Assembly (NCBI GenBank): GCA_050288705.1
Contig: JBNKEI010000151.1
Location: 1-64,000 of the forward strand
Origin: JBNKEI01 sp050288705
GTDB lineage: Bacteria > Myxococcota > Myxococcia > Myxococcales > UBA5297
Length of the DNA: 64,000 nt
Reading direction: 5' to 3'
Position numbers and translations under genes: made by a program. Positions 1-8,509 of the stretch are shown here, piece after piece (the stretch's first letter is position 1; each line of letters opens with the position of its first letter). The notes beneath the pieces were generated by a model. The model saw only the letters and a list, made by a program, of their open reading frames with translations. It had not been told where the DNA came from and searched no databases.

Positions 1-306
1 GCTCCCATCGGGTCCGGACTGGGCATTCGAAATCCTTATAATATTCGACTCATCTTGGAGTCAGTCAAAATTCCGGTAATTGTTGACGCGGGAGTGGGCA
101 CTGCCTCTGATGCAGCAATAGCAATGGAATTAGGTTGCCAAGGAATTCTTATGAACACCGCTATTGCGGGAGCGAAAGATCCGGTACGTATGGCGTCAGC
201 AATGCGCTTGGCTGTCGAGGCAGGTCGAGAAGCTTTTTTGGCAGGACGAATTCCAAAAAAACTTTATGCCAATGCTTCTAGTCCGGTAGAGGGAATCATT
301 GGTTGA
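1..306 (+). CDS. thiG: Thiazole synthase ThiG, C-terminal part (cut by window edge)
   Basis: Open in frame 1 from the first base; the N-terminal half lies outside the window. ThiG builds the thiazole phosphate of thiamine from deoxyxylulose phosphate, dehydroglycine and ThiS thiocarboxylate in the cytoplasm. The visible 101 residues hold the phosphate-binding APIGSGLGIRN stretch, the DAGVGTASDAA loop, the ELGCQGILMNTAIAGAKDP segment and the ending ASSPVEGIIG, all typical of the family. The stop overlaps the TTG start of the next gene, ThiE, by 8 bases, so the two are probably translationally coupled in a thiamine operon. Identification is secure; the start and any upstream TPP riboswitch cannot be seen. 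Confidence 0.95.
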   Translation, partial: APIGSGLGIRNPYNIRLILESVKIPVIVDAGVGTASDAAIAMELGCQGILMNTAIAGAKDPVRMASAMRLAVEAGREAFLAGRIPKKLYANASSPVEGIIG

Positions 307-934
307 GAAAAGGACACCATTTCTTTATCTCATTACCGATCGGAGCCTTTGCCAACAGCCGCCAGCAGAACAATTGGCTCGGGCTCTTTCATTAGTTGAA
401 CCTAGCTCAGTAATAGTGCAGCTTAGAGAAAAAGACTTATGCGCTCGGGAACTTTTTTTTCTTGGCAAAGCTTTGTTGCCGGTCTGCCAGAAGTACAAAG
501 TTCCTTTACTAATTAACGACCGCTTGGACGTCGCTTTAGCTCTCGGCGCCCAAGGGGTTCATCTGGGAGGAAAATCTCTCAGCGCCCTACAAGCACGAAA
601 AATCTTGGGCACCCACGCTACAATTGGCGTTTCGGTTCACGGAGTTTCCGAGTTACGCCAAAGAGCACCGGGTGCTGATTTTGCAACTTGGGGACCAGTT
701 TTCCCTACTGCTTCTAAACAAGAATATGGGCCTCCAGTTGGATTCAAGGAATTGGAAGAAGCGCTTCTTTGCGGCCTTCCGTTGGTTGCTTTGGGCGGGA
801 TAAGGCAAGAAAATGCCGGCCAATTGCGCACCAAAGGCTTTGCGGGAATAGCCTGCATTAAAGCAGTTTTTTGTGCTGCTAATCCGGCGGAAGCAGCATT
901 GTCGTTGTGGTCTGCCTTCAGACAAGCAGATTAA
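299..934 (+). CDS. thiE: Thiamine-phosphate synthase ThiE
   Basis: Couples HMP pyrophosphate with the thiazole phosphate to give thiamine phosphate. The 211-residue length fits the family. Visible motifs are LYLITDRSLC near the N terminus, the VQLREKDL strand, INDRLDVALALGAQGVHLGG (substrate and Mg binding), the WGPVFPTASKQEYGPPVG loop that binds diphosphate, and the ALGGI strand near the end. The start is TTG at 299, preceded by AGAGGG five bases upstream and overlapping the end of thiG. The overlap and shared pathway indicate an operon. The TASKQEYGPP loop differs from the usual T.TK....GP spacing only slightly. Confidence 0.95.
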   Translation: MVEKRTPFLYLITDRSLCQQPPAEQLARALSLVEPSSVIVQLREKDLCARELFFLGKALLPVCQKYKVPLLINDRLDVALALGAQGVHLGGKSLSALQARKILGTHATIGVSVHGVSELRQRAPGADFATWGPVFPTASKQEYGPPVGFKELEEALLCGLPLVALGGIRQENAGQLRTKGFAGIACIKAVFCAANPAEAALSLWSAFRQAD

Positions 935-981
935 TTCGTTCAAACTTGAGGAGGTTCTCATCATCTGCTACTCAAGACGGT

Positions 982-1749
982 ATGCGAATTCTACTTTCTA
1001 ACGACGACGGCATCAGTGCAATCGGACTACAAGCACTTTACGATGCTATTTCTCCCTATGCCGAAGTTTGGGTAGTAGCGCCCGATCGGGAAAAGTCTGC
1101 TGCCTCGCACGCCATCACACTGCACCGTCCCTTACGCATTCGCGAACGCAAGCCTCGGTGGTTTGAGGTAGACGGAACCCCCACCGATTGTGTTTATTTT
1201 GCCATTCACCACCTGATGAGAAATGCTCTCCCCGATTTAGTGTGTGCTGGAATTAACGACGGACCTAACTTGGGTATTGATGTACTGTATTCTGGAACTG
1301 TAGCTGCAGCTACCGAAGGCGCAATTTTAGGGTTTTTGAGCGTTGCTTTTTCCCATGCCGGAGAAAAACGAGATTTCCCCGCTGCTGCTAGCTTTGCCCC
1401 CGCCTTACTTCAAAGCGTAATTCATCATCCCTTTCCCCGAGGAACTCTGCTCAACGTTAATTTTCCCGATGGCTCACCTTCGGGGTATGCCTTCACTCAT
1501 TTGGGGCAGCGCAACTATGGTTCTTCGGTCATAGAAAAAACCGATCCTCGTGGTCGGCATTACTATTGGATTGGGGGAGGCAACGCTAGTTTTGAAGATA
1601 TTCCCGGCTCGGATTGCAATATTGTTTATCAAGAAAAAATGATTTCTATTACACCGTTGCTTCTTGACTTCACCGATCACTCTCTTTTGGAATCTTTACG
1701 CACATGGTCCGTGCCTGGGTACTCCTTGCACTCGGTTTCACCAAAATGA
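982..1749 (+). CDS. surE: 5'/3'-nucleotidase SurE
   Basis: Metal-dependent nucleotidase/exopolyphosphatase of stationary-phase survival, cytoplasmic. The protein starts MRILLSNDDG, the canonical SurE N terminus with the two metal-binding Asp residues. It continues with VVAPDREKSAASHAITL, VDGTPTDCV, GINDGPNLG and YSGTVAAATEGA, all signature blocks. Length is 255 residues, as usual. The frame is open further upstream, but family alignment favours ATG 982. The only strong Shine-Dalgarno-like sequence, GAGGAGG at 948-954, is 27 bases upstream with no ordinary start codon nearby, which is odd. The stop overlaps the start of the LysM/M23 gene (ATGA), matching the common surE-nlpD gene order. Confidence 0.94.
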   Translation: MRILLSNDDGISAIGLQALYDAISPYAEVWVVAPDREKSAASHAITLHRPLRIRERKPRWFEVDGTPTDCVYFAIHHLMRNALPDLVCAGINDGPNLGIDVLYSGTVAAATEGAILGFLSVAFSHAGEKRDFPAAASFAPALLQSVIHHPFPRGTLLNVNFPDGSPSGYAFTHLGQRNYGSSVIEKTDPRGRHYYWIGGGNASFEDIPGSDCNIVYQEKMISITPLLLDFTDHSLLESLRTWSVPGYSLHSVSPK

Positions 1750-2606
1750 ACCGGTGGCGTTTTCTAATTCGTGGCTGGCTGATTTATTCCGGTTTTCTGG
1801 CCATTGGCTCTTTAGGCTGCATGCGATCCCCCCTTCAACAACAGGTTCAGCACCCGAAATCTTCAAATAAACTTGATTTGGTGGGGGTTAATCATAAGGT
1901 CAAACCAGGGGAAACTCTTTGGCGTATTAGTCGACAGTACGGAGTTAAGGTAGAAGACCTTATCTTTGCTAACAATCTAGCTGACCCTTCTGTTCTAAAA
2001 GCTGGTCAGAATCTTTTCATTCCAGGAGTTTCTCGGACCAAAAGTGAGCCTGATTCTGCAGCCATTAGACCATCCGTCTCGCCGCCAACTTCTTCTTCCA
2101 GCAAATCGCATGGCCTAAAACACGCGGAAGAGGAGGCAGAAAGCGATTCTGTAGAGGATTCCCATTCTCAGGACGAACAACTCCCGGTGGTTTCTCTGTT
2201 TACTAAAAACGAAAATACCGCAATCGACAATCACTTCCCTTTGTCTTGGCCTCTCCAAGGAGTATTGTATGCGCGATTTGGAAAGCGAGGGGAAACCCAT
2301 CACGACGGTATTGATATTGCCGCCCCAGAAGGTACTTTAATTAGCAGCGCTGGCGATGGAAAAGTAATTTTTAGTGGTTACCAAAAAGGATATGGTAATT
2401 TAGTAATTGTTCAACATTCTCCAGGGCTTTTAACTATTTATGCACACAATAAAAAAAATTTGGTTCACGAGGGAGAAACAGTGCTCCAAGGCGACTCTGT
2501 TGCCGAAGTAGGGATCGCCAGCCCTACCAGCGGACCTCATTTGCATTTCGAAGTCCGGGTAGGGGCGCTACCTAAAGATCCTTTGCAGTATCTTCCTCGC
2601 CGATAA
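1746..2606 (+). CDS. nlpD: LysM/M23 peptidase lipoprotein, NlpD-like
   Basis: Envelope protein acting on, or regulating hydrolysis of, peptidoglycan. ATG 1746 overlaps the surE stop in an ATGA junction and gives a lipoprotein signal with Cys25 after a GSLG lipobox. A LysM domain (about residues 48-94, HKVKPGETLWRIS to AGQNLFIPG) binds glycan. A Ser/Glu-rich linker follows, then an M23 domain (about 165-280). Unlike the degenerate E. coli NlpD, the metal ligands look intact: HHDGID near 185 and HLHFEV near 265, so real endopeptidase activity is possible. An earlier in-frame start would place extra residues before the signal and is less likely. The gene symbol follows position and domains, not proven orthology. 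Confidence 0.88.
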   Translation: MNRWRFLIRGWLIYSGFLAIGSLGCMRSPLQQQVQHPKSSNKLDLVGVNHKVKPGETLWRISRQYGVKVEDLIFANNLADPSVLKAGQNLFIPGVSRTKSEPDSAAIRPSVSPPTSSSSKSHGLKHAEEEAESDSVEDSHSQDEQLPVVSLFTKNENTAIDNHFPLSWPLQGVLYARFGKRGETHHDGIDIAAPEGTLISSAGDGKVIFSGYQKGYGNLVIVQHSPGLLTIYAHNKKNLVHEGETVLQGDSVAEVGIASPTSGPHLHFEVRVGALPKDPLQYLPRR

Positions 2607-2631
2607 CCTGACATACAACCGAAAGAAGACC

Positions 2632-3321
2632 ATGGACCTAGCTCTTTTTGATTTAGATAATACCCTTCTTGACGGAGACAGCGATTATGAGTGGTCTCAG
2701 TTTCTAATCAGCCAAGGGGCTCTTGAACGGAAAACTTATGAAGCGCGAAACGCTTTTTTCTACCAACAGTATAAAGATGGTACTCTTAATATTAGAGAAT
2801 TCCTAGATTTTCAACTAAAGCCTCTAACATTGTATTCACGAGAACAATTAGAACAGTTTCATGCAGGATTTATGAAAACTCGAATTACCTCCATGATCCG
2901 CGAAAAAGGGATGGAGGAAATCAACAAGCATCAGCAAGCAGGTAATTGGACAGCAATTGTGACTGCTACAAATAGTTTTATTACTCGTCCCATTGCCCAT
3001 CAACTGGGCATTTCTGAGCTTATTGCTACGGAACCAGAAGTCGTAAACGGAACTTTTTCAGGTCGTATCCAAGGCACGCCCTGTTTCCGAGAAGGAAAAA
3101 TTGTTCGGGTGCAAGAATGGATGCATCAAAAAGGCGTTTCTTGGAACTCGTTCGAACGAATCTATTTTTATAGTGATTCTTTGAATGACTTACCCCTTCT
3201 TTGTAAAGTCACCAATCCGGTAGCGGTTAATCCCGATCCCACCTTAGAAGCGCATGCCCAACAGAATTCGTGGCCCACGGTTAATTTTGCTAAGGTGCTC
3301 GCCCAGCAAGCAGTGCAATAA
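2632..3321 (+). CDS. HAD-family phosphatase, SerB-like (HAD-IB)
   Basis: A 229-residue cytoplasmic haloacid dehalogenase-type hydrolase. Motif I is LFDLDNTLLDGD (catalytic Asp pair), motif II IVTATNSF, and motif III/IV YSDSLNDLPLL. An alpha-helical cap lies between motifs I and II, and the segment around EGKIVRVQEW resembles the lysine region of the SerB-like subgroup. The family includes phosphoserine phosphatases and related phosphomonoesterases; the actual substrate cannot be told from sequence. It sits 25 bases after the NlpD-like gene on the same strand, probably co-transcribed. The start has only a weak AAAGAAG upstream. Confidence 0.88.
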   Translation: MDLALFDLDNTLLDGDSDYEWSQFLISQGALERKTYEARNAFFYQQYKDGTLNIREFLDFQLKPLTLYSREQLEQFHAGFMKTRITSMIREKGMEEINKHQQAGNWTAIVTATNSFITRPIAHQLGISELIATEPEVVNGTFSGRIQGTPCFREGKIVRVQEWMHQKGVSWNSFERIYFYSDSLNDLPLLCKVTNPVAVNPDPTLEAHAQQNSWPTVNFAKVLAQQAVQ

Positions 3322-3383
3322 CCGAACAAGACTCTTAAAAAAACATTAACATTGCCAAATAGAGCAAAAAAAGGCTGAAAAAC

Positions 3384-5180
3384 ATGAAAACAATACCTTT
3401 ACGCAGCGAAGTAAACAGCAGCGATCAGTGGAACCTAAACATTTTATATAAAAATACCGAAGAATGGAACGCCGATTATGATTGTGTAAGCCGAGATCTT
3501 TCGCAATACAATCAATTTCGAGGACATCTTGGAGAATCAGGAGAAATTCTTCTGGCCACAGTGGAGTTTGATCTTTCTATTTCTCGGCGGATTGAGAAGT
3601 TGTATACCTTTGCGCATTTAAAGAGTGACCAAGATAAAACTGACAGTTCCGCGCTGGCTCTATTGGAGCGCGCTACCATGCTGCATACCAAGGCAGGAGA
3701 ACTTTCCAGCTATATTGTTCCAGAAATCCAGATGATACCCGATGAAACGCTAAAGAGCCATTTAGCAGATCCCAAGTTTGCTCTGTACGCATTTCATTTC
3801 GAAAAGATTCTTCGTTTTAAACCACATACTCGCTCGCCAGAAGTGGAAGAATTGCTTGCTGGTGCTTCCGATGTTTTGGATGCTGCTTCTGATATTTTTG
3901 GTCAACTGGACAACGCTGACCTAAACTTTGGGGAAATCATTGATCACCAGGGAACGACTCATGAGCTTTCCCATGGTAATTTTATCAGTTTTTTAATGAA
4001 TCCAAATCCTTCGGTACGCAAAAACGCCTTTAAGCAATATTATAAGCAATACGATGCTCATAAACATTCGATCGCCGCATCATTTGCTTCTTCGCTAAAA
4101 AAAGATCGATTTAAATCCAAGACTCGTAATTTTGCTTCTAGCCGACAATCTGCGCTGTTTACAGACAACGTAGAGGAAATAGTATATGACAACCTTATTC
4201 AAGCAGTACGCGGGTCAATTAATCCCCTGGTAAAATATTTAAATTTTCGGCGTGAAACCTTGGGACTAAAAGAGCTTCATTTTTATGATACCTATTGTCC
4301 TCTGGTTGGCTCGGTGCAGTTCAAGATGAACTACCAGGAAGCAGTGGAAACTTGCGTGGCGGCGCTAAGCGTATTGGGCGAAGAGTATACTTCTGTTTTA
4401 AAACAAGGATTACTGGGAGGATGGGTTGATCGTTATGAAAATAGGGGGAAAAGAAGTGGAGCTTATTCGTCAGGATGCCCCGATTCCTACCCCTATATTT
4501 TGCTTAACTACGATGAAACCAATATAAACTCCCTTTATACTTTGATTCACGAAGCTGGGCACTCCATGCATTCCTATTTTTCTTGGAAAACCCAACCATA
4601 CGTATACAGTAATTATACCATATTTGTTGCCGAGGTGGCATCTACTTTTAATGAGATTTTGCTTTCGGACTATCTTCTCAAGAAATACCAAAACGATAAT
4701 GCAATGCGATCCTATATTCTCAACAGAGAAATCGACGATATCCGTGGCACATTGATTAGACAAACAATGTTTGCCGACTTTGAAAGAATTATACATCAAA
4801 TTGCTGACAACGAAGAACCAGTTACTCTGAAGGTTTTGCGAGAAGAATACCGCAAATTGCTAGAAACATACTTTGGAGACGCAATAATTATCGACAGCGA
4901 ACTTGAGTTAGAAGCGTTACGAATACCGCATTTCTACCGAGCATTTTACGTTTATAAATATGCTACCGGAATTTCTGCAGCCATTGCTCTTGCCAAAAAG
5001 GTGACCAGCGGCTGCGCCAATAGTCGCGAGCAGTATCTAAAATTTCTTTCTTTAGGAGGAAGTCATTTTCCTGTGGAAGAGCTCAAGGTTGCCGGAATAG
5101 ATATGACTAACCCTGAACCGGTGAATCGTGCCCTCGAATACTTCCGGACTACGGTAGATGAGTTTATCGCAACATTTTGA
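3384..5180 (+). CDS. pepF: Oligoendopeptidase F (M3 family)
   Basis: Cytoplasmic zinc peptidase that degrades short peptides. The 598-residue length is right for M3B. The helical N-terminal half carries the usual oligoendopeptidase N-domain (LYTFAHLKSDQDKTDSSA). The metal site is LIHEAGHSMHSY with the HExxH His near residue 388, followed about 25 residues later by EVASTFNEILL, the third ligand. The C-terminal FYVYKYATGISAA segment is also characteristic. It follows the HAD gene after 62 bases on the same strand; the Shine-Dalgarno site (AAGG about ten bases upstream) is weak. It converges on mutT with a one-base gap, and no clear terminator is seen between them. Confidence 0.95.
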   Translation: MKTIPLRSEVNSSDQWNLNILYKNTEEWNADYDCVSRDLSQYNQFRGHLGESGEILLATVEFDLSISRRIEKLYTFAHLKSDQDKTDSSALALLERATMLHTKAGELSSYIVPEIQMIPDETLKSHLADPKFALYAFHFEKILRFKPHTRSPEVEELLAGASDVLDAASDIFGQLDNADLNFGEIIDHQGTTHELSHGNFISFLMNPNPSVRKNAFKQYYKQYDAHKHSIAASFASSLKKDRFKSKTRNFASSRQSALFTDNVEEIVYDNLIQAVRGSINPLVKYLNFRRETLGLKELHFYDTYCPLVGSVQFKMNYQEAVETCVAALSVLGEEYTSVLKQGLLGGWVDRYENRGKRSGAYSSGCPDSYPYILLNYDETNINSLYTLIHEAGHSMHSYFSWKTQPYVYSNYTIFVAEVASTFNEILLSDYLLKKYQNDNAMRSYILNREIDDIRGTLIRQTMFADFERIIHQIADNEEPVTLKVLREEYRKLLETYFGDAIIIDSELELEALRIPHFYRAFYVYKYATGISAAIALAKKVTSGCANSREQYLKFLSLGGSHFPVEELKVAGIDMTNPEPVNRALEYFRTTVDEFIATF

Positions 5181-5181
5181 G

Positions 5182-5598
5182 CTAAGTACCCCGGGTTATG
5201 GGCGCCTGCTTCAGAAGACGCCCGATAAACGGCACATCGGCTTCACAGAAAGCGAGAGCGGAGAGCTTCTCTATGGGTACATAGGCAAGGGCCTGATCGT
5301 GCAAAGCCGAAGGTTCTCCTCTCTTTAAATGGCATTCGTACAGCAACAGCTCTACTTCCTGGTGGATATACTGGTGAATATTACGATCGAGAAAAGAACC
5401 TACCTCAACTTCCACTCCTAGTTCTTCCTGACATTCGCGCCGTAAAGCCTCTTCTTCGCTTTCACCAGGTTCAATTTTGCCTCCCGGAAACTCCCATAAT
5501 AAGGGCAAAGTTCTTTGAGCCCCTCTTTGCTGCACCAAAACCTGTCCCTGATTATTTTTTAATAATGCTGCTACAACTCGAATTCGGTTTCTACTCAA
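5182..5598 (-). CDS. mutT: Nudix hydrolase, MutT-like
   Basis: A 138-residue Nudix protein. The full Nudix box runs from GGKIEPGESEEEAL into RRECQEELGV and fits GX5EX7REUXEEXGU. The preceding QQRGAQRTLPLLWEFPG matches MutT-type enzymes that remove 8-oxo-dGTP from the nucleotide pool, although other nucleotide substrates are possible. The start is TTG 5598, whose TTGA overlaps the stop of the BamB-like gene by four bases. GAGG lies six bases before the start. It is the last gene of the TPR-BamB-MutT minus-strand operon. Confidence 0.9.
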   Translation of the reverse strand: MSRNRIRVVAALLKNNQGQVLVQQRGAQRTLPLLWEFPGGKIEPGESEEEALRRECQEELGVEVEVGSFLDRNIHQYIHQEVELLLYECHLKRGEPSALHDQALAYVPIEKLSALAFCEADVPFIGRLLKQAPITRGT

Positions 5599-6848
5599 AA
5601 ATCGCCTCTGTTTTCTATGTAAAGATTATACAAATACCCCTGATTTGAAACTACTAGCGCATTACCAGAGCTAATTTGGGGTTCTGCCCAGATTCCCTGT
5701 CCAGGATCAAATTGCTGACGAAATTTTCCATCTTGCGCGTCCAAAAATAGTAACGGCCCAGTTCCGGTAGATGCCAATACCAATCGGCGTACTAATTGTA
5801 GTCCGGACACGAATTGGTCTTTCGGCAGCTTCATTTGCCATTGTAGAACTCCATTGGTCGAGGACAATGCGCAAATAAATTCGCTTCCACCAACATATAT
5901 ACGTCGACTTTCGGGGGCCGCAACTAGCCGGGTCACTCCGTATTTAGGAACCATCCATACTGTTTCGCCGCTAGATGGTCGAAGCGAAAAAATTCCAGTA
6001 GCATAAGAGGCCCATAACAAATTCCCTTCTGCATCTATTATTGGACCGGCATCTACGTCAGCATATTCCTTTCCTCCCCCTAAATCCTTTTCCCACTCTA
6101 CTGCCCCGTCTTTAACCAAAAGCGAGACTGCATACCCGTCGGAAAAACCCTGATAAACATTATTTCCTAATACCAAGGGAGTAGCTGTTCCATGTAATCC
6201 ATAGGTACTGGGTTGCTCACGTTTATACTGCCAACGCCATTTTCCACTATCTTTTTCAACTGCGTAGAGGGTTTCTCCCGAAGAAAATACCAGTATCAAA
6301 TCTTCAGCTATAACTGGTTTAGTAATCAACTGTTCTCCCGCCCGATATTCCCAAAGCTTTTTTCCGTCGGCGGCATTTAGGCAAAGCATCTTTCCTTCGA
6401 CGTCTGCCACCCATAGTTTACCGTTTTCATAAGTCGGGCCGGCGACGAACTCACTTTCGGTATTATATTCCCAAACTAGACTTCCTTTACTATCGAATGC
6501 ACGCACAAACCCATCATTCGTTACTACATAAACGTGTTTATTTTCGATATTAGTTTCCGGCTTGGCCGATTGTATTGGACGATACGGCTTCCCGAAAGTT
6601 TCATCGGCATGGACCCACCACTGAACTGAAAAAACCTTTTCTGATGCTCGATTCTGTTTGGTAATACTTTTGCCACTGGCGGCAATTTTGTGCACCTGCG
6701 AACAGGCCAGAGTTCCTCCCCCGACCAAAGCAATAGCCAAAATGCACAACCTAATTGACCACAGCCGGATCGAGGTGGTATCTGGAATTCGAATCGAAAG
6801 CTCACTACTCGGGCGATTGCTTCTCTGGAGATTATGCCAATTGGTCAT
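5595..6848 (-). CDS. PQQ-type beta-propeller lipoprotein, BamB-like
   Basis: Likely outer-membrane lipoprotein. The N-terminal region (about 30 polar residues, a hydrophobic stretch, then TLAC at about residue 49) is an unusually long lipoprotein signal. The rest is built of repeated strands with Trp-containing PQQ-repeat motifs (GSLVWEYN, GKKLWEYR, GKWRWQYKR, GAVEWEKD, GETVWMVP, GVLQWQMK), as in an eight-bladed propeller. By similarity to BamB it would help beta-barrel protein assembly. It follows the YfgM-like TPR gene by ten bases, and yfgM-bamB is a conserved neighbourhood near der, which is close by here. Start ATG 6848 with AAGGA seven bases upstream. Other PQQ-propeller proteins cannot be excluded. 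Confidence 0.8.
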   Translation of the reverse strand: MTNWHNLQRSNRPSSELSIRIPDTTSIRLWSIRLCILAIALVGGGTLACSQVHKIAASGKSITKQNRASEKVFSVQWWVHADETFGKPYRPIQSAKPETNIENKHVYVVTNDGFVRAFDSKGSLVWEYNTESEFVAGPTYENGKLWVADVEGKMLCLNAADGKKLWEYRAGEQLITKPVIAEDLILVFSSGETLYAVEKDSGKWRWQYKREQPSTYGLHGTATPLVLGNNVYQGFSDGYAVSLLVKDGAVEWEKDLGGGKEYADVDAGPIIDAEGNLLWASYATGIFSLRPSSGETVWMVPKYGVTRLVAAPESRRIYVGGSEFICALSSTNGVLQWQMKLPKDQFVSGLQLVRRLVLASTGTGPLLFLDAQDGKFRQQFDPGQGIWAEPQISSGNALVVSNQGYLYNLYIENRGDF

Positions 6849-6858
6849 TGGTTATTCC

Positions 6859-7686
6859 TTACTTCTCATTTGACTGTTTTACTGGTGACTGTTTTACTGG
6901 CTTTGCCTTCGCTTTTTCTGCGGGAACAGGAAATATTCCCTCTAACCCTAGCAAGGCAAGCCTGGAAGAGGAGTCGGTGGCTGCAGAGGTAGCTTTGAAT
7001 TCTTCTTTAACCCGAGAAAACGCGTCGGCAGCTTCCGGTTTCATTCCCTTTTTTTCCAATATTCGCGCACGATGATACGCCGCCCTCGCGCGCACCGATT
7101 GTTCCTTACTTTCTTTTCCCATGCTTGCAAACGCCTCTAAAGCTTGCGCCCAATCTTTTTTGGCTTCGAAAGCATATCCCAATCCCTCCCAGGCATTAAT
7201 TCTTAGAGCGTCTTTATTAGCAGATTCTCCCAAGTATTTTTGAAACGAAGAAACCGCCTGGTCCAGTTCTCCTGTTCGCATTTGCGAGCCCGCCAGAACC
7301 AAAGCAGAGGTCTTAGCTGCAACTGTCTGCGGATGCCTTTCATTGACTTCATGCATCGCCTTTGCAAGGGCTTTTTCCTTTTCCCGGTGATTGGCAAATT
7401 TTTCGGTGTCAGTTTTGTCTTCCGAACCAGCTAGTTGGGAATCGGCGGTTTCAACTGCGCTCATTCCCACTGAAATAGCGCTGCCCAAAGAATCTGCAGA
7501 TTCGCGCGCTTTCTTATTCTGAAAATGAACCACTAAAGAAACCATTAGTACCCCTGCAATTAAGGCTAGCATACCAATGACCACCGGCTTTTGATGCGCT
7601 GCTAACCAGTCACCCGCATCGTGTACTCCTCGCAAAAAAGCATCAGGGCTTTTTATCTCTTTTCTAGAAAGTTTTTCGCGACTCAC
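6859..7686 (-). CDS. Membrane-anchored TPR protein, YfgM-like
   Basis: About 275 residues. A basic N terminus is followed by one membrane helix (PVVIGMLALIAGVLMVSLVV) and a periplasmic helical part with TPR-like units (WEGLGYAFEAKKDWAQALEAF; ARAAYHRARILEKKGMKPEA). This layout fits YfgM/DUF2133-type proteins that work with the SecYEG exit and periplasmic chaperones. I chose GTG 7686 because AAGGAG lies seven bases before it; an upstream TTG has no ribosome site. First gene of the three-gene operon leading to the BamB-like protein. The C terminus ends in a duplicated PVKQS pair made by a 15-bp tandem repeat. Confidence 0.7.
   Translation of the reverse strand: MSREKLSRKEIKSPDAFLRGVHDAGDWLAAHQKPVVIGMLALIAGVLMVSLVVHFQNKKARESADSLGSAISVGMSAVETADSQLAGSEDKTDTEKFANHREKEKALAKAMHEVNERHPQTVAAKTSALVLAGSQMRTGELDQAVSSFQKYLGESANKDALRINAWEGLGYAFEAKKDWAQALEAFASMGKESKEQSVRARAAYHRARILEKKGMKPEAADAFSRVKEEFKATSAATDSSSRLALLGLEGIFPVPAEKAKAKPVKQSPVKQSNEK
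6872..6901. repeat. 15-bp tandem duplication inside the TPR gene
   Basis: GACTGTTTTACTGGT is followed directly by GACTGTTTTACTGGC. The two copies differ only in the last base and encode the doubled PVKQS near the C terminus of the TPR protein. A slippage-type duplication that keeps the reading frame. Confidence 0.9.
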
Positions 7687-7812
7687 CGAATTCTCCTTGA
7701 CCAAATCTTAGGTTTTTGGCGACTCTATGAGGCCTAGCCTCAGGCGTCAACCAAGAGAAACGTCTAACTACTTGACCTGAATCCCCTTTACGCCAAACAA
7801 TCGTTTTTATCC

Positions 7813-8322
7813 ATGCGAACCGCCTTTATTATTGCTATCACGCTACCATTGCTCCTAGGGGGTACGCCGGCCTCGGCATGGGAATGCAGCTCCCGGTTGG
7901 GAATTGCCCTTCCCCAGAATGGTCAAATTTCTTGGGGACCTGCCCTAGGGCTGAGCACGGGCATCTTTCTCTCTCGACGAATCCAGTTAATTGCCTCGAT
8001 TGAGCGTTCCATGCATTCTTTGGCTGCTCAGCAGCTATGGAGCATTGAGGTCACTACTGGTTATCTCGGTCTAGAGGCTCGTCTCGATTCCGTGCCCGTG
8101 GTTCCAGTTATTAGCTTGGGACCAGCTATACAATATGCATCACGTCGAGATACTGGCTTCCACTCTACCAACTATGCCGCTTTTCTTGGCCTAGGACTGA
8201 AGTCAAATTTTCTTCAACCGTTTTTACTCGGCATTTCTTTACGCCAGTTGACTTCTGGTTTTGCAGCTCCAAGCTTTCCTGGTTACTCAACTGCTTCTGT
8301 TGAACTTGGTTGGTCTCATTAG
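7813..8322 (+). CDS. Secreted hypothetical protein, possible small beta-barrel
   Basis: 169 residues, family not recognised. A clear Sec signal peptide (MRTAFIIAITLPLLLGGTPASA, cleaved before WEC) shows export. The remainder alternates short hydrophobic and polar stretches with many Gly, Ser and aromatic residues (GPALGLSTGIFL, LIASIERSM, TTGYLGLEARL, FLGLGLKS, LLGISLRQL, ASVELGWSH). This pattern, with the C-terminal strand ending near aromatic residues, suggests an outer-membrane barrel of about eight strands. It stands alone on the plus strand between the TPR operon and der, which face away from and towards it. No strong ribosome site is visible. Function unknown. Confidence 0.6.
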   Translation: MRTAFIIAITLPLLLGGTPASAWECSSRLGIALPQNGQISWGPALGLSTGIFLSRRIQLIASIERSMHSLAAQQLWSIEVTTGYLGLEARLDSVPVVPVISLGPAIQYASRRDTGFHSTNYAAFLGLGLKSNFLQPFLLGISLRQLTSGFAAPSFPGYSTASVELGWSH

Positions 8323-8509
8323 GGGGCAATAGGGGAAATCTTCAACTGTAGTTTGCGTTAAGCTTGTCGACTCCAAGCCTAACAGCTTTACGCTCGAGAG
8401 AAACTGAACTCGGTCATCCCGAGCGTAGGGCCGTAGGTCCAGAATCGAGGGACTCACTAGCTCCACGGGCGCTTTGTGGACAAGCATGCCCTGAGATATA
8501 ATTGAATGA

